A DNA stretch of 64,000 nt from Orobanche coerulescens (Eukaryota; Streptophyta; Magnoliopsida; Lamiales; Orobanchaceae). The notes under the pieces were generated by a model that was given only the letters and a program-made list of their open reading frames with translations, searched no databases and had not been told where the DNA came from. The DNA lies in contig CM065804.1 in assembly GCA_033398695.1 (NCBI GenBank), positions 9,595,001 to 9,659,000 of the forward strand, given 5' to 3'. Below are positions 32,599 through 43,671 of the stretch, one piece after another (position 1 is the stretch's first letter; every line of letters starts with the position of its first letter). Position numbers and translations under genes: made by a program.

Positions 32599-34566
32599 AT
32601 GACTTGGATTTCACTTCCAAAATATACTAAGGCATACCTTAATGGGGTGACAGATTTTGTTAGAAATGGATTTGATAATTTTGCGGTAGGGAATGAACTC
32701 AAATCCCCTTGCAAAAATTGTTGTAATCGTTTCTGGTACTGTAGGGAAGATATAGTTGATCATCTTGTATGGCATGGTCCTTGTCCATCGTTTGTTAACT
32801 GGATATATGAAGTGTCCACCCCTAAGTTTAGCAAACCTAATGATGAGATGGGTTTTGATACAGGTATTGGTCTTGGTGATGATTTTGATGAAATGATTCA
32901 TGGTGAAGGTAGAGTTAGAAATGGAATGAATAATATGGCAAAAGATTTTTATAAGCTTGTCGAGGAAGGGAAACATCCTTTGTATCCCGGGTCTAAAGAA
33001 TTTACTCGATTAGGTTTTATAGTCAAACTTTACTTGTTAAAGTGCACTCATGGTTTTACCGAATCAGCCTTTAGCGGTATTTTAGAGTTGATAAAGGAGG
33101 CCTTTCCTGATGTAAATTTGCCTCCAAGTTTTAACACTGCCAAAAGTATGATTAGGGAATTGGGTCTTGATTACCAAAAGATACATGCTTGTCCGAACGA
33201 TTGCATGTTATATTGGGCTGAAAATAAAAATGAACATAAATACAAAGTATGTGGAGTGTCAAGGTGGAAATATGTAGATAATCAAAATAGTGATGCTAGC
33301 TTCCAAGAAAACAAGTATAAAGTCCTTGCAAAAGTGATGAGATACTTTCCATTGAAACCTAGGCTCCAACGCCTGTTCTTGAGTAAAGAATATTCTGAAC
33401 TCATGACATGGCATGTAGTAGGACGAATCAAAGATGGTAAGTTAAGACATCCGGACGATGCCGAGGCTTGGAAGTCAATGGATGCTAGACATCCATATTT
33501 TGCTTGTGAACCTCGAAATGTTAGGTTAGGTTTAGCGGCTGATGGCTTCAATCCTTACCGATCTATGAATATAAGACACAACACTTGGCCAGTTGTTCTG
33601 GTCAATTATAATCTCCCCCCTTGGTTGATTATGAAACCAGAAAACCTACTTCTTTCAACACTAATCCTTGGACCCGTGTACCCCGGTAATGAAATAGATG
33701 TGTATTTGCAGCCACTAATTGCTGAGTTGAAAGAACTTTGGGACGTAGGTATAGAAACTTATGATAAATTCTGTGACAATACATTTACGTTACGTGCGGC
33801 CCTCCTATGGACCATAAGTGATTTTCCCGATTATGGAGTTTTATCGGGTTATAGCACAAAGGGTAAACTAGGTTGTCCAGGATGTCACTATTGTACCTCC
33901 TCAATGTATTTGAAGCATAGCCGGAAAGTTTGCTATATGAACCACATAAAATTCCTCCCCCCTGACCACAAGCATAGATTTGACACGAGAAGATTTAATG
34001 GTGAAGTCGAAACAGATCTTTGTCCACCTCCATTATCTGGAATGGACATTGAAGAACTATTACGTGGATACAAGAATAATTTCGGGAAGCAAATAAAAAA
34101 TAAAAAGACTTCAGACTACCCTTGGAAAAAGAAGTCCATATTCTTTGAATTGCCATATTGGAGTGGTCATTTGCTTAGACATAATCTAGATGTCATGCAT
34201 ATAGAGAAAAATGTTTGTGATAAAATATTAGGGACCTTGTTGAACATTGGTGGCAAAACAAAAGATCATCTAAACGCTCGATTTGATATGCAAGAAATGG
34301 GCATCCGTAAGGTTCTTCATCCTGTGAAATGTGATGATAACAAACTCTATGAAATCTCGGCTGCTACTTTTGACATGACAAAAAAAGAAAAAGAAAACTT
34401 TTGCTCAGTGTTGAAGAATGCTAGACTGCCGTACGGATGTGCATCTAATATTAGCCGTTGTGTGCAACTGAGTGAAAGAAAAGTTTTCGGGTATAAAAGT
34501 CACGATGCACATTTCATTCTCCAATATTTACTACAATTTGTTGTGATTAAAACCTTAAAACCATAG
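32599..34566 (+). pseudogene. CACTA TNP2-like transposase, N-terminal 655 codons
   Basis: Residues 1-75 form a transposase-associated zinc-binding domain (SLPKYTKAYLNGVTDFVRNG, CPCKNC-like SPCKNCCNRF, DHLVWHGPCPSFVNWIYE). Residues about 250-460 are the TNP2 (Transposase_21) core: ARHPYFACEPRNVRLGLAAD with GFNPYRSM, WPVVLVNYNLPPWLIMK, GNEIDVYLQPLIAELKELWD, SDFPDYGVLSGYSTKG and the Cys cluster CPGCHYC. It would cut and join CACTA ends in the nucleus. The frame stops at TAG (34564-34566) and resumes at once in the same frame (VAIPLIRLGSFFRGICGK), so a single nonsense codon ends it. The upstream 32118-32598 is T-rich leader/intron. The start is the first ATG of the conserved N-terminal domain. 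Confidence 0.88.
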
Positions 34567-35790
34567 GTAGCAATACCTTTGATTAGGTTGGGTTCATTTT
34601 TTCGGGGCATATGTGGTAAAGTGATAGATTTGGAGGATGTTTCAAAGTTGCAAGAAGAAATAATAGAAATACTCTGCCAATGTGAGATAATATTTCCACC
34701 TGCATTTTTTGACATTATGATTCACTTGCCAATTCACTTATGTAAAGAGGTTGAATTGGGAGGACCAGTACATCTCAGATGGATGTTTGGAATTGAATGC
34801 TATTTATGTAAATTAAAGTCCTACGTTCGTAATAGAAGTAAACCAGAAGGGTCTATAGCTGAAGGATACATGGTGGAAGAATGTTTGACCTTTTGTTCTC
34901 GATTTTTAAGTGATGTCGGGGAAAAAAAAGTAATGAAGACAAATCAAAGAATGGATATCCGATTGGGTCCAGGAGAAACAAAGATGGAAAAGCTGTTCAT
35001 TTGGCAGATAAAGTATGGATTAATGCTCATCGATACATACTCTTCAACTGTGGTAACAAGGAAATCGAGAAATTAATTGAGTACGTTCTTTTTCCTAGTT
35101 TTTGTAAAAGTGTATAGAGTATTTATGTACAGATATGTAGCAATAATATATTTTCCATTTTAAAAAATGCAGGGAGCATCGTAGCTTCTATGGTAATAAT
35201 GGTAAGTCCAAGATGTACAAAAGAGAAAGAACATATACCAAAGAATTTCATAATTGGTTAAAGGAGGAGGTTGAAAAAAAGAGGGATGCTCATCAGAATT
35301 ATTAAGTCTTGCAAGAGGACCTCACCGAGCAGCGAAGAAGTATACTGGTTATGTAATAAATGGGTTCAGATTCCATACAAAGAAAAGAGATGGCAAGTGC
35401 ACCACACAAAACAGCGGTGGCTGTTTGACAGCCCTAACCACCAGTTTTGCAAGTTCAAAAGATCAAAATCCAATAGTTGGGGATGTTACTTACTATGGAG
35501 CGATTGAAGAAATCATTGAAGTTGATTATTGGGGTGCATTGATCGTAGTTTTGTTCAAGTGTTGCTGGTACCAAAAGGATAAAGATTGTTGTGGGCTGAC
35601 AAGAGTCAATTTTAATAGAGTGTATCAAAAAGAGGATCAATTTGTTCTAGCTATGCAAGTACAACAAGTTTTCTATATTCAAGATTGTGGAAAAAAATTT
35701 AAACTATGTTGTTAAAAAAATGCCACGGGAGGACACTGATGTTGAACAAGGAAATGATGCACTTGAAGAAGTTAGTGGGCCTACTATGCA
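34567..35790 (+). pseudogene. CACTA transposase C-terminal parts (DUF4218 and DUF4216 regions)
   Basis: 34567-34975, in frame with the upstream ORF, holds the DUF4218-type block (FFDIMIHLPIHLCKEVELGG, RWMFGIECYLCKLKSYVRNR, EGYMVEECLTFCSRF). A one-base shift near 34980 is needed to continue into DGKAVHLADKVWINAHRYIL. A likely intron (GTACGTTCTT after 35079, acceptor TGCAG near 35172) is followed by EHRSFYGNNGKSKMYKRERT and then stops. 35425-35715 holds a DUF4216-type block (NPIVGDVTYYGAIEEIIEVD, VLFKCCWYQ). At least three lesions make it nonfunctional. Confidence 0.8.
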
Positions 35791-36159
35791 TGATGTGTAA
35801 TATCCGCAATTTTGATTTCCGGTAATTTTCTTTTTTTGGCGGAAGTCTATCTTAGCAACTCTGTCGTGACCGTTTCGTCATTATGAGAATGATTAATTCT
35901 GCACTTTTTGTCATCCGAGTTCGTTTCAGTATCGTTTTGTTGAGTTCCGTGTTCTTAATCGACTTTTCCACGTGTGAGTTCGACTTTGTAAAATCACCAT
36001 AAATTCTTGGAAACTCCAAAAATTCTGAATCTTTCCAGTATTATAGAGCATCAAGTTAGCTTTCCAATGGTTCAAATGGTGAGTCAATCGGAGGTCGGAC
36101 GAAAAAGTTATGGTCGAAATAGATAAGACTGCACCATGTGCCTTTTTGGTGCTGGAGCG

Positions 36160-36250
36160 GGATGTACCGCGGGCCGCGACACTAAGCTGATTTCTGGGCG
36201 TTTTTTTTGCCCTGGGCCGCGGCACACTCGACCCGGTCCACGGCACACGG
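36160..36250 (+). promoter_or_regulatory. GCCGCGGC words in D 5' LTR
   Basis: taccgcgggccgcgacac (36166), gggccgcggcacac (36221) and a decayed ggtccacggcacac (36235). The 3' LTR copy (49065-49170) keeps more intact units, including a 21-bp segment with gggccgcggcac that is absent here. No clear TATA box follows. Confidence 0.65.
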
Positions 36251-37427
36251 TCTTTTTCTGCACTTTTTAGCAGATTTTCGAGGAGAAATATTCATTTTCT
36301 CCTCTCTTCTTCCTCCTACCATCCTAGGCGATTCTAAGGGCGATTTTGGGCGATTTGAGTGCTCCCAAACTTGTAGAGATCATACACCTCAAGTCTTGTT
36401 GTAGATTTTCGACCTCTACTTGAATCCTTCATCCTAATCAAGGTAAATCTTCTTGAACCCCTATTTTTGGGAAATTTGGGGGTTTTGCATTTTTGTCCGA
36501 TTCGTTCCGTATTGTTAATTAATCCATGATGAGTATAATTAATCTTAGTAGTATTCTTCTGTTTAACATCATTTAATCCATTGTTCTTCGTCGAATCAAG
36601 GTATATTTCTTGATTTTCCTTCAAGTTGACTTTTTGGGAGTTTTGTTCTTGATTTCGTTTTCCATTCGGTTTTGATAAACCGATTGTCGTCTAATGATGT
36701 TATTAATCGTGTTCTATGGATTTTATATCCATATTCCGAGTTGGTTTAACTCGATTGATGATTTGGGTGTTCTTGGAAATCATTGAACATTTAATGTTCG
36801 ATTAAATGTTTCAATGAGTTTCTTTCAATGTCTTGATGTAATTCTTAGTGTTGTTGGTCTCGGTCGTCGTTGTGATCTTGTTTTTGTTGTTTCTTCCGGA
36901 GGGTTATAGGTGCTCGATGATTCCGATGTTGAATTCCATTGGTGATTGATGATTCGTGTAGTGTTTTCCCGTAGTAATTTCGGTGCTATCGCGTTCTTGA
37001 TAGTGTTCGGGAGTTCGGGGCTGTTCGACCGCATTCCATCCGTCGTCTTGTTACGATCATGGTTTCGAGGAAAGTACCTTGTCCATACAATTCTTGTTTT
37101 GTGGATATGATAATTAGTGATCGTCTAAATGTGTTTGTTTGATCGTTTGAATTGAACTTTCAAAAGATTCGGTTTAGCCTTGTTAAAGGCTTGCTTTCAA
37201 AATGCGTGTGTTTTGTGAATGGTGTGGTTTGTGAATGACTATGTGAATCCTATGGATATGTTTGGTGTTGATGTTGCACTTGGTATTGCGTGTGGACGTA
37301 TATTGTTTCATTTCGGTATGTTGTGGTTTGACATGGTGTTTTGCTAAGTGTTTGATGCATCTGGGTGAATTGTTTGAATATATGTGTTGTATTGTGCTGT
37401 GTGTGAATGTATAGATGTGTGCGGGGC

Positions 37428-37845
37428 CTACGGTGGCACATGGCATGCGATCATGTGGCCAGGATGCAACAAGCGATTGATCCAACCGTGAGAGCCTAAT
37501 AAAAACTACGGTGACACATGGCATGCGATCATGTGGTCAGGATGCAACAAGTGATTGATCCAACCGTGAGCGCCAAAGATAATCTACGGTGACACGTGGC
37601 TTGGGATCATGTGGTCAGGATGCAACAAGTGATTGATCCAACCGTGAGATGTTGTGACTTGTATTTCGCTATCCAGCTCGGGAGGGTCCTTATAGGCCTC
37701 GAGTGGGATTTGTGGCTTCGTCCCAGTCCTAGGCGATGCCTCTGTGTGATTTGTTTCGCTAGCCAGCTCGGGAGGGTCTTTAGAGGCCTCGAGTGGGATT
37801 TGTGGCTTCGTCCCGGTCCTAGGCGATGCCTGTATGTGATTATGT
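37428..37845 (+). repeat. Two tandem-repeat blocks in D 5' LTR
   Basis: 37428-37655: three copies of a 78-bp unit (ctacggtgacacatggcatg, gatcatgtggtcaggatgca, gattgatccaaccgtgag). 37665-37845: two copies of an 88-bp unit (ccagctcgggagggtc, aggcctcgagtgggatttgt, cctaggcgatgcct). Confidence 0.85.
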
Positions 37846-38340
37846 TGTGTCGATTTTATGCCCGTTGAGGACACGTGATGTGGGCTATGACCCTGTGAAT
37901 TGTTGTTGGTTTTATTTGTGAAAACGAAACCTTTGGGCTGTGACCCCTGTTGATTTTGGAAAGAGAAGGATTAGAAAATCCTGAGTTGTTTCTATCAAAA
38001 CTCCCGATGGCATTTTAAATCACTTTATAAATTGTTTTCCCTTGATTTGTGATCTTGAAATTTTGGAAAGCTTTACCTAAACTCTTACCTCGGGAAGTGT
38101 TTGTTTCGTTGTATTTGAATCTTTGAGGATTTCTGGTTATTATTGTTCTTGGAACTTGAATTGTATGGCTCGTATTTGCACTTTGTACTTGCACTAGCAA
38201 AATAGTGGAATTTTGCTAACCCTCGAGTAATCGGGGGGTGGATGTCTGTATTGCATTCAGGTTTTGGGGAGCATAACACAGTGTCGGCATGAAGGATGAT
38301 GAAAGATGAACGATACTAATCGGGTTTAGTGGTGTCTGTT

Positions 38341-39337
38341 GAGTTTTTGTCTCGTCGGATTTTATCTGACTGAGTCGTGTCACGACGCGTCGTCTGAGTT
38401 TGTTGGTCGTGATTAGTATCGTGGGGCGATCATCATCTCCGTGCGACCTATGGATGTAAGTCTCCCTTCTTTGTGTTGTGCTTCGTGTGACATGAGCTGC
38501 TTGCGTGATTATATCATTAAGTGATGGAATCCTTCTGTGGATTTTGATTTCGTGATATGTGGGTATTCGATTCTCATATTTTATTTATATAAGGAGCGGT
38601 GTCACTGCTAATGTATTTTCGAACTGTATTTTATCCGCTGCGTGAGTTCTTTCAAAATAACTTTCAGTATTTTGCAAACTGAGTTTTATTTCGTAAACCG
38701 ACTCCCTAAATCGAGTTTTGGGCATTCTGGCCTATTGAATTTTTGAAAACCTTGAGTATCTTAGAAAATTAAATTCCGAGACGTACTTTTAAAACGAATT
38801 ATTTTCTTGTGGTGTTTTCAAGGTTCTTTCTAGTGCCGCAATATATTTCAAAAAAATTCCAGTTGAGGACCAAAAATATTTTGAGATCTTTTCAATTATT
38901 TAGAAATGCTTTGCTTAGACCCGAGGGTCGAATATTTCTGAAAATTTTTCACCAAAGGGAAGGTGTCCTCATTTTTTTTCAAACGCAAGGTGGTTTTTCA
39001 AAGTCTCGATGACGATGTTTGTACTACTTCTTTTTATATATGATATTCGAGATCAACTAGTGTTTCCAAAATCTTTTTTTTTTCAAAGGCGGTTTTCATT
39101 TCTAAAACCTATCGTTCCTGTTTGCGGTCCGGTAATATTTGTATGATGTTCGCACTTTTGTTAGGGTGTTAACCCCCGAGTTATGATTGAATTGGCGGTG
39201 TGAGCGTTGAGTCGTTTTCCACACATTTGTTGTGTTAGCCCTCTGTGAGAGGTGAGATGTTGGTATTGAATATTGTCGCCTCGGGATGATTTCTGCATTA
39301 TCGCACATGTGCGAGCCGTTAGAGCTTGGGTTGGTAT
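38341..39337 (+). other. Gypsy D internal leader
   Basis: Noncoding leader of D up to the insertion point of element C (GGTAT before 39338). No gag is present on this side. The small ORF at 38809-39012 shows nothing. Confidence 0.55.
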
Positions 39338-39829
39338 TGTAATACCCGTAATTTCGATTTTTCGGTAATTTTATTTTTTTGGCGGAAGTCCATTATGACG
39401 ACTCGCCCATGACCGTATCGTCATTATGAGAATATTTAATTCTGCACTTTTTGTCATCCGAGTTCGTTTCGGTATCATTTTGTTGAGTTCCGCGTTCTTA
39501 AGCGGCTTTTCCGCACATGAGTTCGATTCTTGCGAATCTCGTCCGAAACTGTTGTTTCGAGTTTCTCGTAAGTTAATTTAATGTTATTATTCATGTTGTG
39601 AGCTTCGGCTTGGTGTTTCGATCGTGTATCGTGTATTTCGGACGTTTTGGGTCATTTTCGTAATTTCCCAAAGTTTGGGGTAATTACTTCCGTTGTCGAA
39701 TTTCGAGCCTTCGGGTGGTCGGAATCGTGTGTTCTCTTAGCGCTTAGATTCGTCTTTGCGAGTACGTCGTAACCGTATCTTCGATTCGTATTCAGGTTCG
39801 GGCTTCGGGGTCGTCGGGCCATCAAAGTG

Positions 39830-40144
39830 GCCACGGCCGGGCTTTGGCGAGTTACGGCCGTAAGGTGCCGATTCACGACCGTACGTGCTCGGAAGGCATA
39901 TCTGGCGAATGCGATTCTGGCCATAAGGGCCGGAGTTACGGCCGTCTGGGTGCGGCGGCTTCACGACGAATGCGATTCTGGCCGTGGAACTGTCGAATGC
40001 GGCCGTAAGTGCCGAGTTACGGCCGTAAGTCCCTGTCGGTTACGGCCGTAAGCGATCGGCATGTGCTGGGCAGGTTTGGACGAATTCCGATTACGTCCGT
40101 AAGGCACTACCGGTTACGGCCGTAACCCTGCCGGCTATATATAG
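39830..40144 (+). promoter_or_regulatory. TTACGGCCGTAA cluster and TATA box, C 5' LTR
   Basis: Intact or near-intact copies at about 39860, 39930, 39999, 40017, 40037 and 40113, with decayed ones near 39885, 39969 and 40090. TATA box CTATATATAG lies at 40135-40144, about 12 bp after the last copy. The 3' LTR has the same arrangement with fewer copies (45855-46063, TATA 46072-46081). Confidence 0.8.
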
Positions 40145-41082
40145 CCTCGGCTCGGCCAGACTTCACTTTTCACTCGTTTTTCTTCTTTTTTCGGCGGCTG
40201 GCGACGAGAGGCTCGGGAAATCGAGTTCTTGGCCGATTCTAATCAATTCCAAGACATTTTGGAAGATTCTTGTTGATTATATCATCATCCAATCCGTGTT
40301 CTTCGTCGAATCAAGGTATATTTCTTGATTTTCCTCCAAGTTGACTTTTTGGGGAATTTGTTCTTGATTTCGATTCTAGTCCGATTTTGATGAATCAGTT
40401 GATGTTAGTAAACATTATTAATCGTGTTCTATGGATTGTATATCCATATTTTCGATTCGTTCAACCCGATTGATGATTCTTAGGCTCTTGAGAAACTTTG
40501 AACATTTAGTGTTCGATTAAATGCCTCAAAGAGTTTCTTTCGGTCGTTATGTTGGTTTCGATTGATATTGTGTTATTGAATGAATTGTATTTCATTCAAG
40601 GTTGTTCGAGTACTTGTGTTTGTCGGAGGACATCGTTCGTTGTTCGTGGAAGGGTTTCATCGCCTTCGGTTGAGGCAAGTTTTATACTTGTACTAGTCAA
40701 TGAGATTAATGTTATCATATATGTGTATGAATGTGTTGTATCATTCCGAGACTTAGTCTCTTCATGAATTCATTGATATTAAGAGATCGTTCGATGTGAT
40801 ACCTTTCGGCAATTATGCCAAATGTTTTTATTGTTCGTTAATGGCCGGTTCAAGGCATTGTGATACTCGTTGTTAATGTTATTATCGATCACCGGTTCGT
40901 GGTATCGATGTATCGATCGTTGTTGTTGATATTAATATCGATTTAAGACGTCGTTGTAATCATTGCTATTAATGTTGGAGTTTTGTCCTTGAAGTTGTTT
41001 TGGCCGATTAAAGGCGTTGACGTATTCATTTCTCTTCTTCGTTGTCGGTAACCGATTAAAGGTGCCGAGGCATCCTTCGTAT

Positions 41083-41510
41083 CATTGTTATCGATTGACC
41101 GCGTTCTCAGGCAAATCGAAGTGTTCAATCATTTATCATATCATTGTTATCGATTGGCCGTTCTCAGGCAAATCGAAGTGTTCAATCATTCATCATATCA
41201 TTGTTATCGATTGGCCGTTCTCAGGCAAATCAAAGTGTTCAATCATTCATCGTATCATTGTTATCGATTGGCCATTCTAAGGCAATCGAGATACTCAATC
41301 ATTCATTGTATCATTGTTATCGATTGACCGTTTTAAAGCAATCGAGGTATTGAATCATCCACTGCATCATTGTTATCGGTTGGCCATTCTAAGGCAATCG
41401 AGGTATTGAATTGGGGCTGTCGAGCATAGTTCCCATCTGTTGTGTCGTTGTTATCGATTGACCATTCCAAGGTAATCGAAGTATTTGAATCGGGACCGCC
41501 GTGGATGGTG
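41083..41510 (+). repeat. 57-bp tandem repeat in C 5' LTR
   Basis: Six clear and two decayed copies. cattgttatcgattg starts at 41083, 41142, 41199, 41256, 41312 and 41368, each followed by gccgttctcaggcaaatc and gttcaatcattcat. The ORFs drawn through it are artefacts of a period divisible by three. Repeated in the 3' LTR at 47018-47450. Confidence 0.88.
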
Positions 41511-41646
41511 CCCATCCGTGAGTCATCGTTATCGTGTTGGCTGACTCAAGGCAGCACATTATCATTCTCGTGAATTCGGTAATCTTCGGATCGTTTCCGT
41601 TTGTGATTAATTATATTTTGGAGGCTAGTCTCGGCTAGTGCTTATT

Positions 41647-41905
41647 ATGGGTAAGTTTGGGGCTTGAACCTTCGCGGTTGGCTTCCCAACACCTACAGCT
41701 CAGTAGGTCACGGTCGCGTTTATGACCTTATTATGGGTAAGTTTGGGGCTTGAACCTTCGCGGTTGGCTTCCCAACACCTACAACTCAGTAGGTCACGGT
41801 CGTGTGTATGATCTTATGGGTAAGCTTGGGGCTTGAACCTTCGTGGTTGGCTTCCCAACACCTGCAGCTCAGTAGGTCACGGTCATGGTTATGACCTTAT
41901 TAGCC
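41647..41905 (+). repeat. 85-bp tandem repeat in C 5' LTR
   Basis: Three copies starting at 41647, 41733 and 41816. Shared words are gggtaagtttggggcttgaa, ggttggcttcccaacacct and gctcagtaggtcacggtcg. 3' LTR copy: 47582-47845. Confidence 0.88.
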
Positions 41906-42696
41906 CTCATTAACTATAGCTTCGGGCTGTTCCGGTTTCATGTGATTGTGATATTCGACAGCTTCGGCTGAGTGGCTTTCAGGCCTTTGTGATTGTCTCG
42001 ATAATTTCATTGGAGCCTTCGGGCATTGTGATTCATATTTAATTCAGTTCTGGTTTGGTTCGTGTTGTGTAATTCATTGTGGTACTCTGTGATTATGATT
42101 CGCCGTTGGGCACTTATGTTCTAACCTGTCGAGCAGGTATTAATAGTATGTCGTGGGCATAGTGTTTCACGAATGCTCGGTTCTTACATTGGTTTGTGAG
42201 CATCTCGTATTATTATTATCATTGTACCGTTTCATTCTGCCTTGGATGCATATCATTTTATACATGTATTTGATGTTCATTATCTGGATGACTAACCCCG
42301 TGGGGGCGGAACATGTTTTCATGTTTTAGGTGCTTGCGAGGAGAGAGTTGAGACACAGGGGCATGATGATGGCGATGAGGCATTCGAGCGATACTAGTCC
42401 GAGTTGTTCATGTTGGTCAGTCAGTTGGAGTGTTCTCCAGTTTGTCAGTCATTGTCATTATGTATTACCCGAGCAGATGCTCGTGGATGTTGTTGTATTT
42501 TATTTTTGGCCATGTAGGCCTATCGTTGTCGTTGAAATTCCTTATCGGAATATTGTGTCGGATATCATGGTAGGGACTATGATTTTTCCTTGTTGTTTAA
42601 TTTAATGTATATTAGTCATGTTCGCCTGGTGGATCTCCTGGTGTGGGGTCCACGGCACTGTAATAACCCAATAGGATTTGGGGGTGTTACAGAAGA

Positions 42697-42708
42697 TGGT
42701 ATCAGAGC
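42697..42708 (+). other. Element C primer-binding site (initiator tRNA-Met)
   Basis: TGGTATCAGAGC, 5 nt after the LTR end at 42691. Exact match to the plant initiator tRNA-Met site. Confidence 0.9.
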
Positions 42709-43109
42709 GTTTGGGTTGTCAGATACCCTGATATGTGAGTTATGTGGCTCTACCGACGCGGTAGTAGTGGGACTGTCAGGTTATGACAATCTAGACAGTC
42801 GGGTTTTGTGAGTCGTGATATTAGTACGACTGCACGAGTCATTCATTCATCGAGTCGTCGTCAGTGAAGACTAGTATCGTGAGACCTCGAAGCTTCGTAT
42901 GACCTGTGTAAGGACTCAATTCTCTTTATGTTCCTACATTCATCATGTCATTAATTATTCATGCTTTGTTGAAACCTATATGTAATATTATTGTTATGAT
43001 TGATTCATGACTAATTGTTTTGGAGTACGTGTGACTTGTGTAAGTGTTAAGGATTAGCCCATTTATCAGTTAATAATCATCAATCATCATTTTGATCTTG
43101 TCGATCATG

Positions 43110-43368
43110 TTAATTCATTCATCACTCAGTTAATCTCATCGCTCAGTTAATTCATTCATCACTCAGTTAATCTCATTGTTCAGTTAATTCATTCATCACT
43201 CAGTTAATCTCATCGCTCAGTTAATTCATTCATCACTCAGTTAATCTCATTGTTCAGTTAATTCATTCATCACTCAGTTAATCTCATCGCTCAATTAATT
43301 CATTCATCACTCAGTTAATCTCATTGTTCAGTTAATTCATTCATCACTCAGTCAATCTCATTGTTCAA
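43110..43368 (+). repeat. 37-bp minisatellite in element C leader
   Basis: Seven head-to-tail copies of exactly 37 bp (ttaattcattcatcactcag followed by ttaatctcat plus cgctcag or tgttcag). The last seven bases alternate cgctcag/tgttcag through the first six copies, giving a 74-bp higher-order period. It lies between the PBS and gag, where packaging signals are expected. Confidence 0.92.
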
Positions 43369-43671
43369 TTAATTCATTAATCATCCAACCCAACTCACGG
43401 TTCAGTTGTTGATCTTGTGGATCGAATTTTCAATCTTGTTAACTTATTCAAGGTAGTCATTTCAGGAATTTCATCAGATAATCATGTTACCTCAGCTGAT
43501 CTTTCATACGATCTTATCATATTCCGACGTAATGCCAACGATCATTTCATTACATCATTAATGTATTCATTGTGCTGGAGTGTGTATTCTCATTTTTATC
43601 ATTCTGTCACGCAATCATAATGCGATATTCATGCGGGATCTATAATTATCATGTGGCTTTCCTGCTTCAGT

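Larger units (their letters stand above)
31707..35795 (+). mobile_element. CACTA (En/Spm) transposon, 5' part
   Basis: Begins with CACTATACCATAG at 31707 after TAT. Subterminal DNA (31715-31900) repeats attgcaa/ttgcaat words about five times, as expected for CACTA transposase-binding repeats. A TNP2-type transposase follows, with its DUF4218 and DUF4216 parts downstream. The element is cut at 35796 by the LTR of gypsy D. The other terminus (TAGTG) is not found in the window. Confidence 0.85.
35796..38340 (+). mobile_element. 5' LTR of gypsy D, 3' end deleted
   Basis: Starts TGTAATATCCGCAATTTTG and matches the second copy at 48696-49972 (about 97%). It contains GCCGCGG words (36165-36245), a 78-bp repeat (37428-37655) and an 88-bp repeat (37665-37845). 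Near 38340 the sequence jumps into text that in elements C and E lies after the primer-binding site (gtgattagtatcgtggggc...atcatctcc), so the LTR end and PBS have been deleted. Confidence 0.8.
39338..42691 (+). mobile_element. Element C 5' LTR
   Basis: TGTAATACCCG...GGGTGTTACA. Order: 190 bp shared with D LTR; ACGGCCGT palindrome cassette (39830-40130); TATA box CTATATATAG (40135-40144); a block shared with D (40285-40560); 57-bp tandem repeat (41083-41510); 85-bp tandem repeat (41647-41905); terminal part. Confidence 0.88.

Noticed and set aside
41017..41515. Overlapping ORFs in several frames (SYHCYRLAVLRQ-type repeats)
   Set aside because: Produced by the 57-bp LTR tandem repeat, whose period is a multiple of three. 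No protein family features, and the same appears in the other LTR.
43110..43368. CRISPR-like array
   Set aside because: Units abut with no spacers, and the context is a plant retrotransposon leader; it is a minisatellite.
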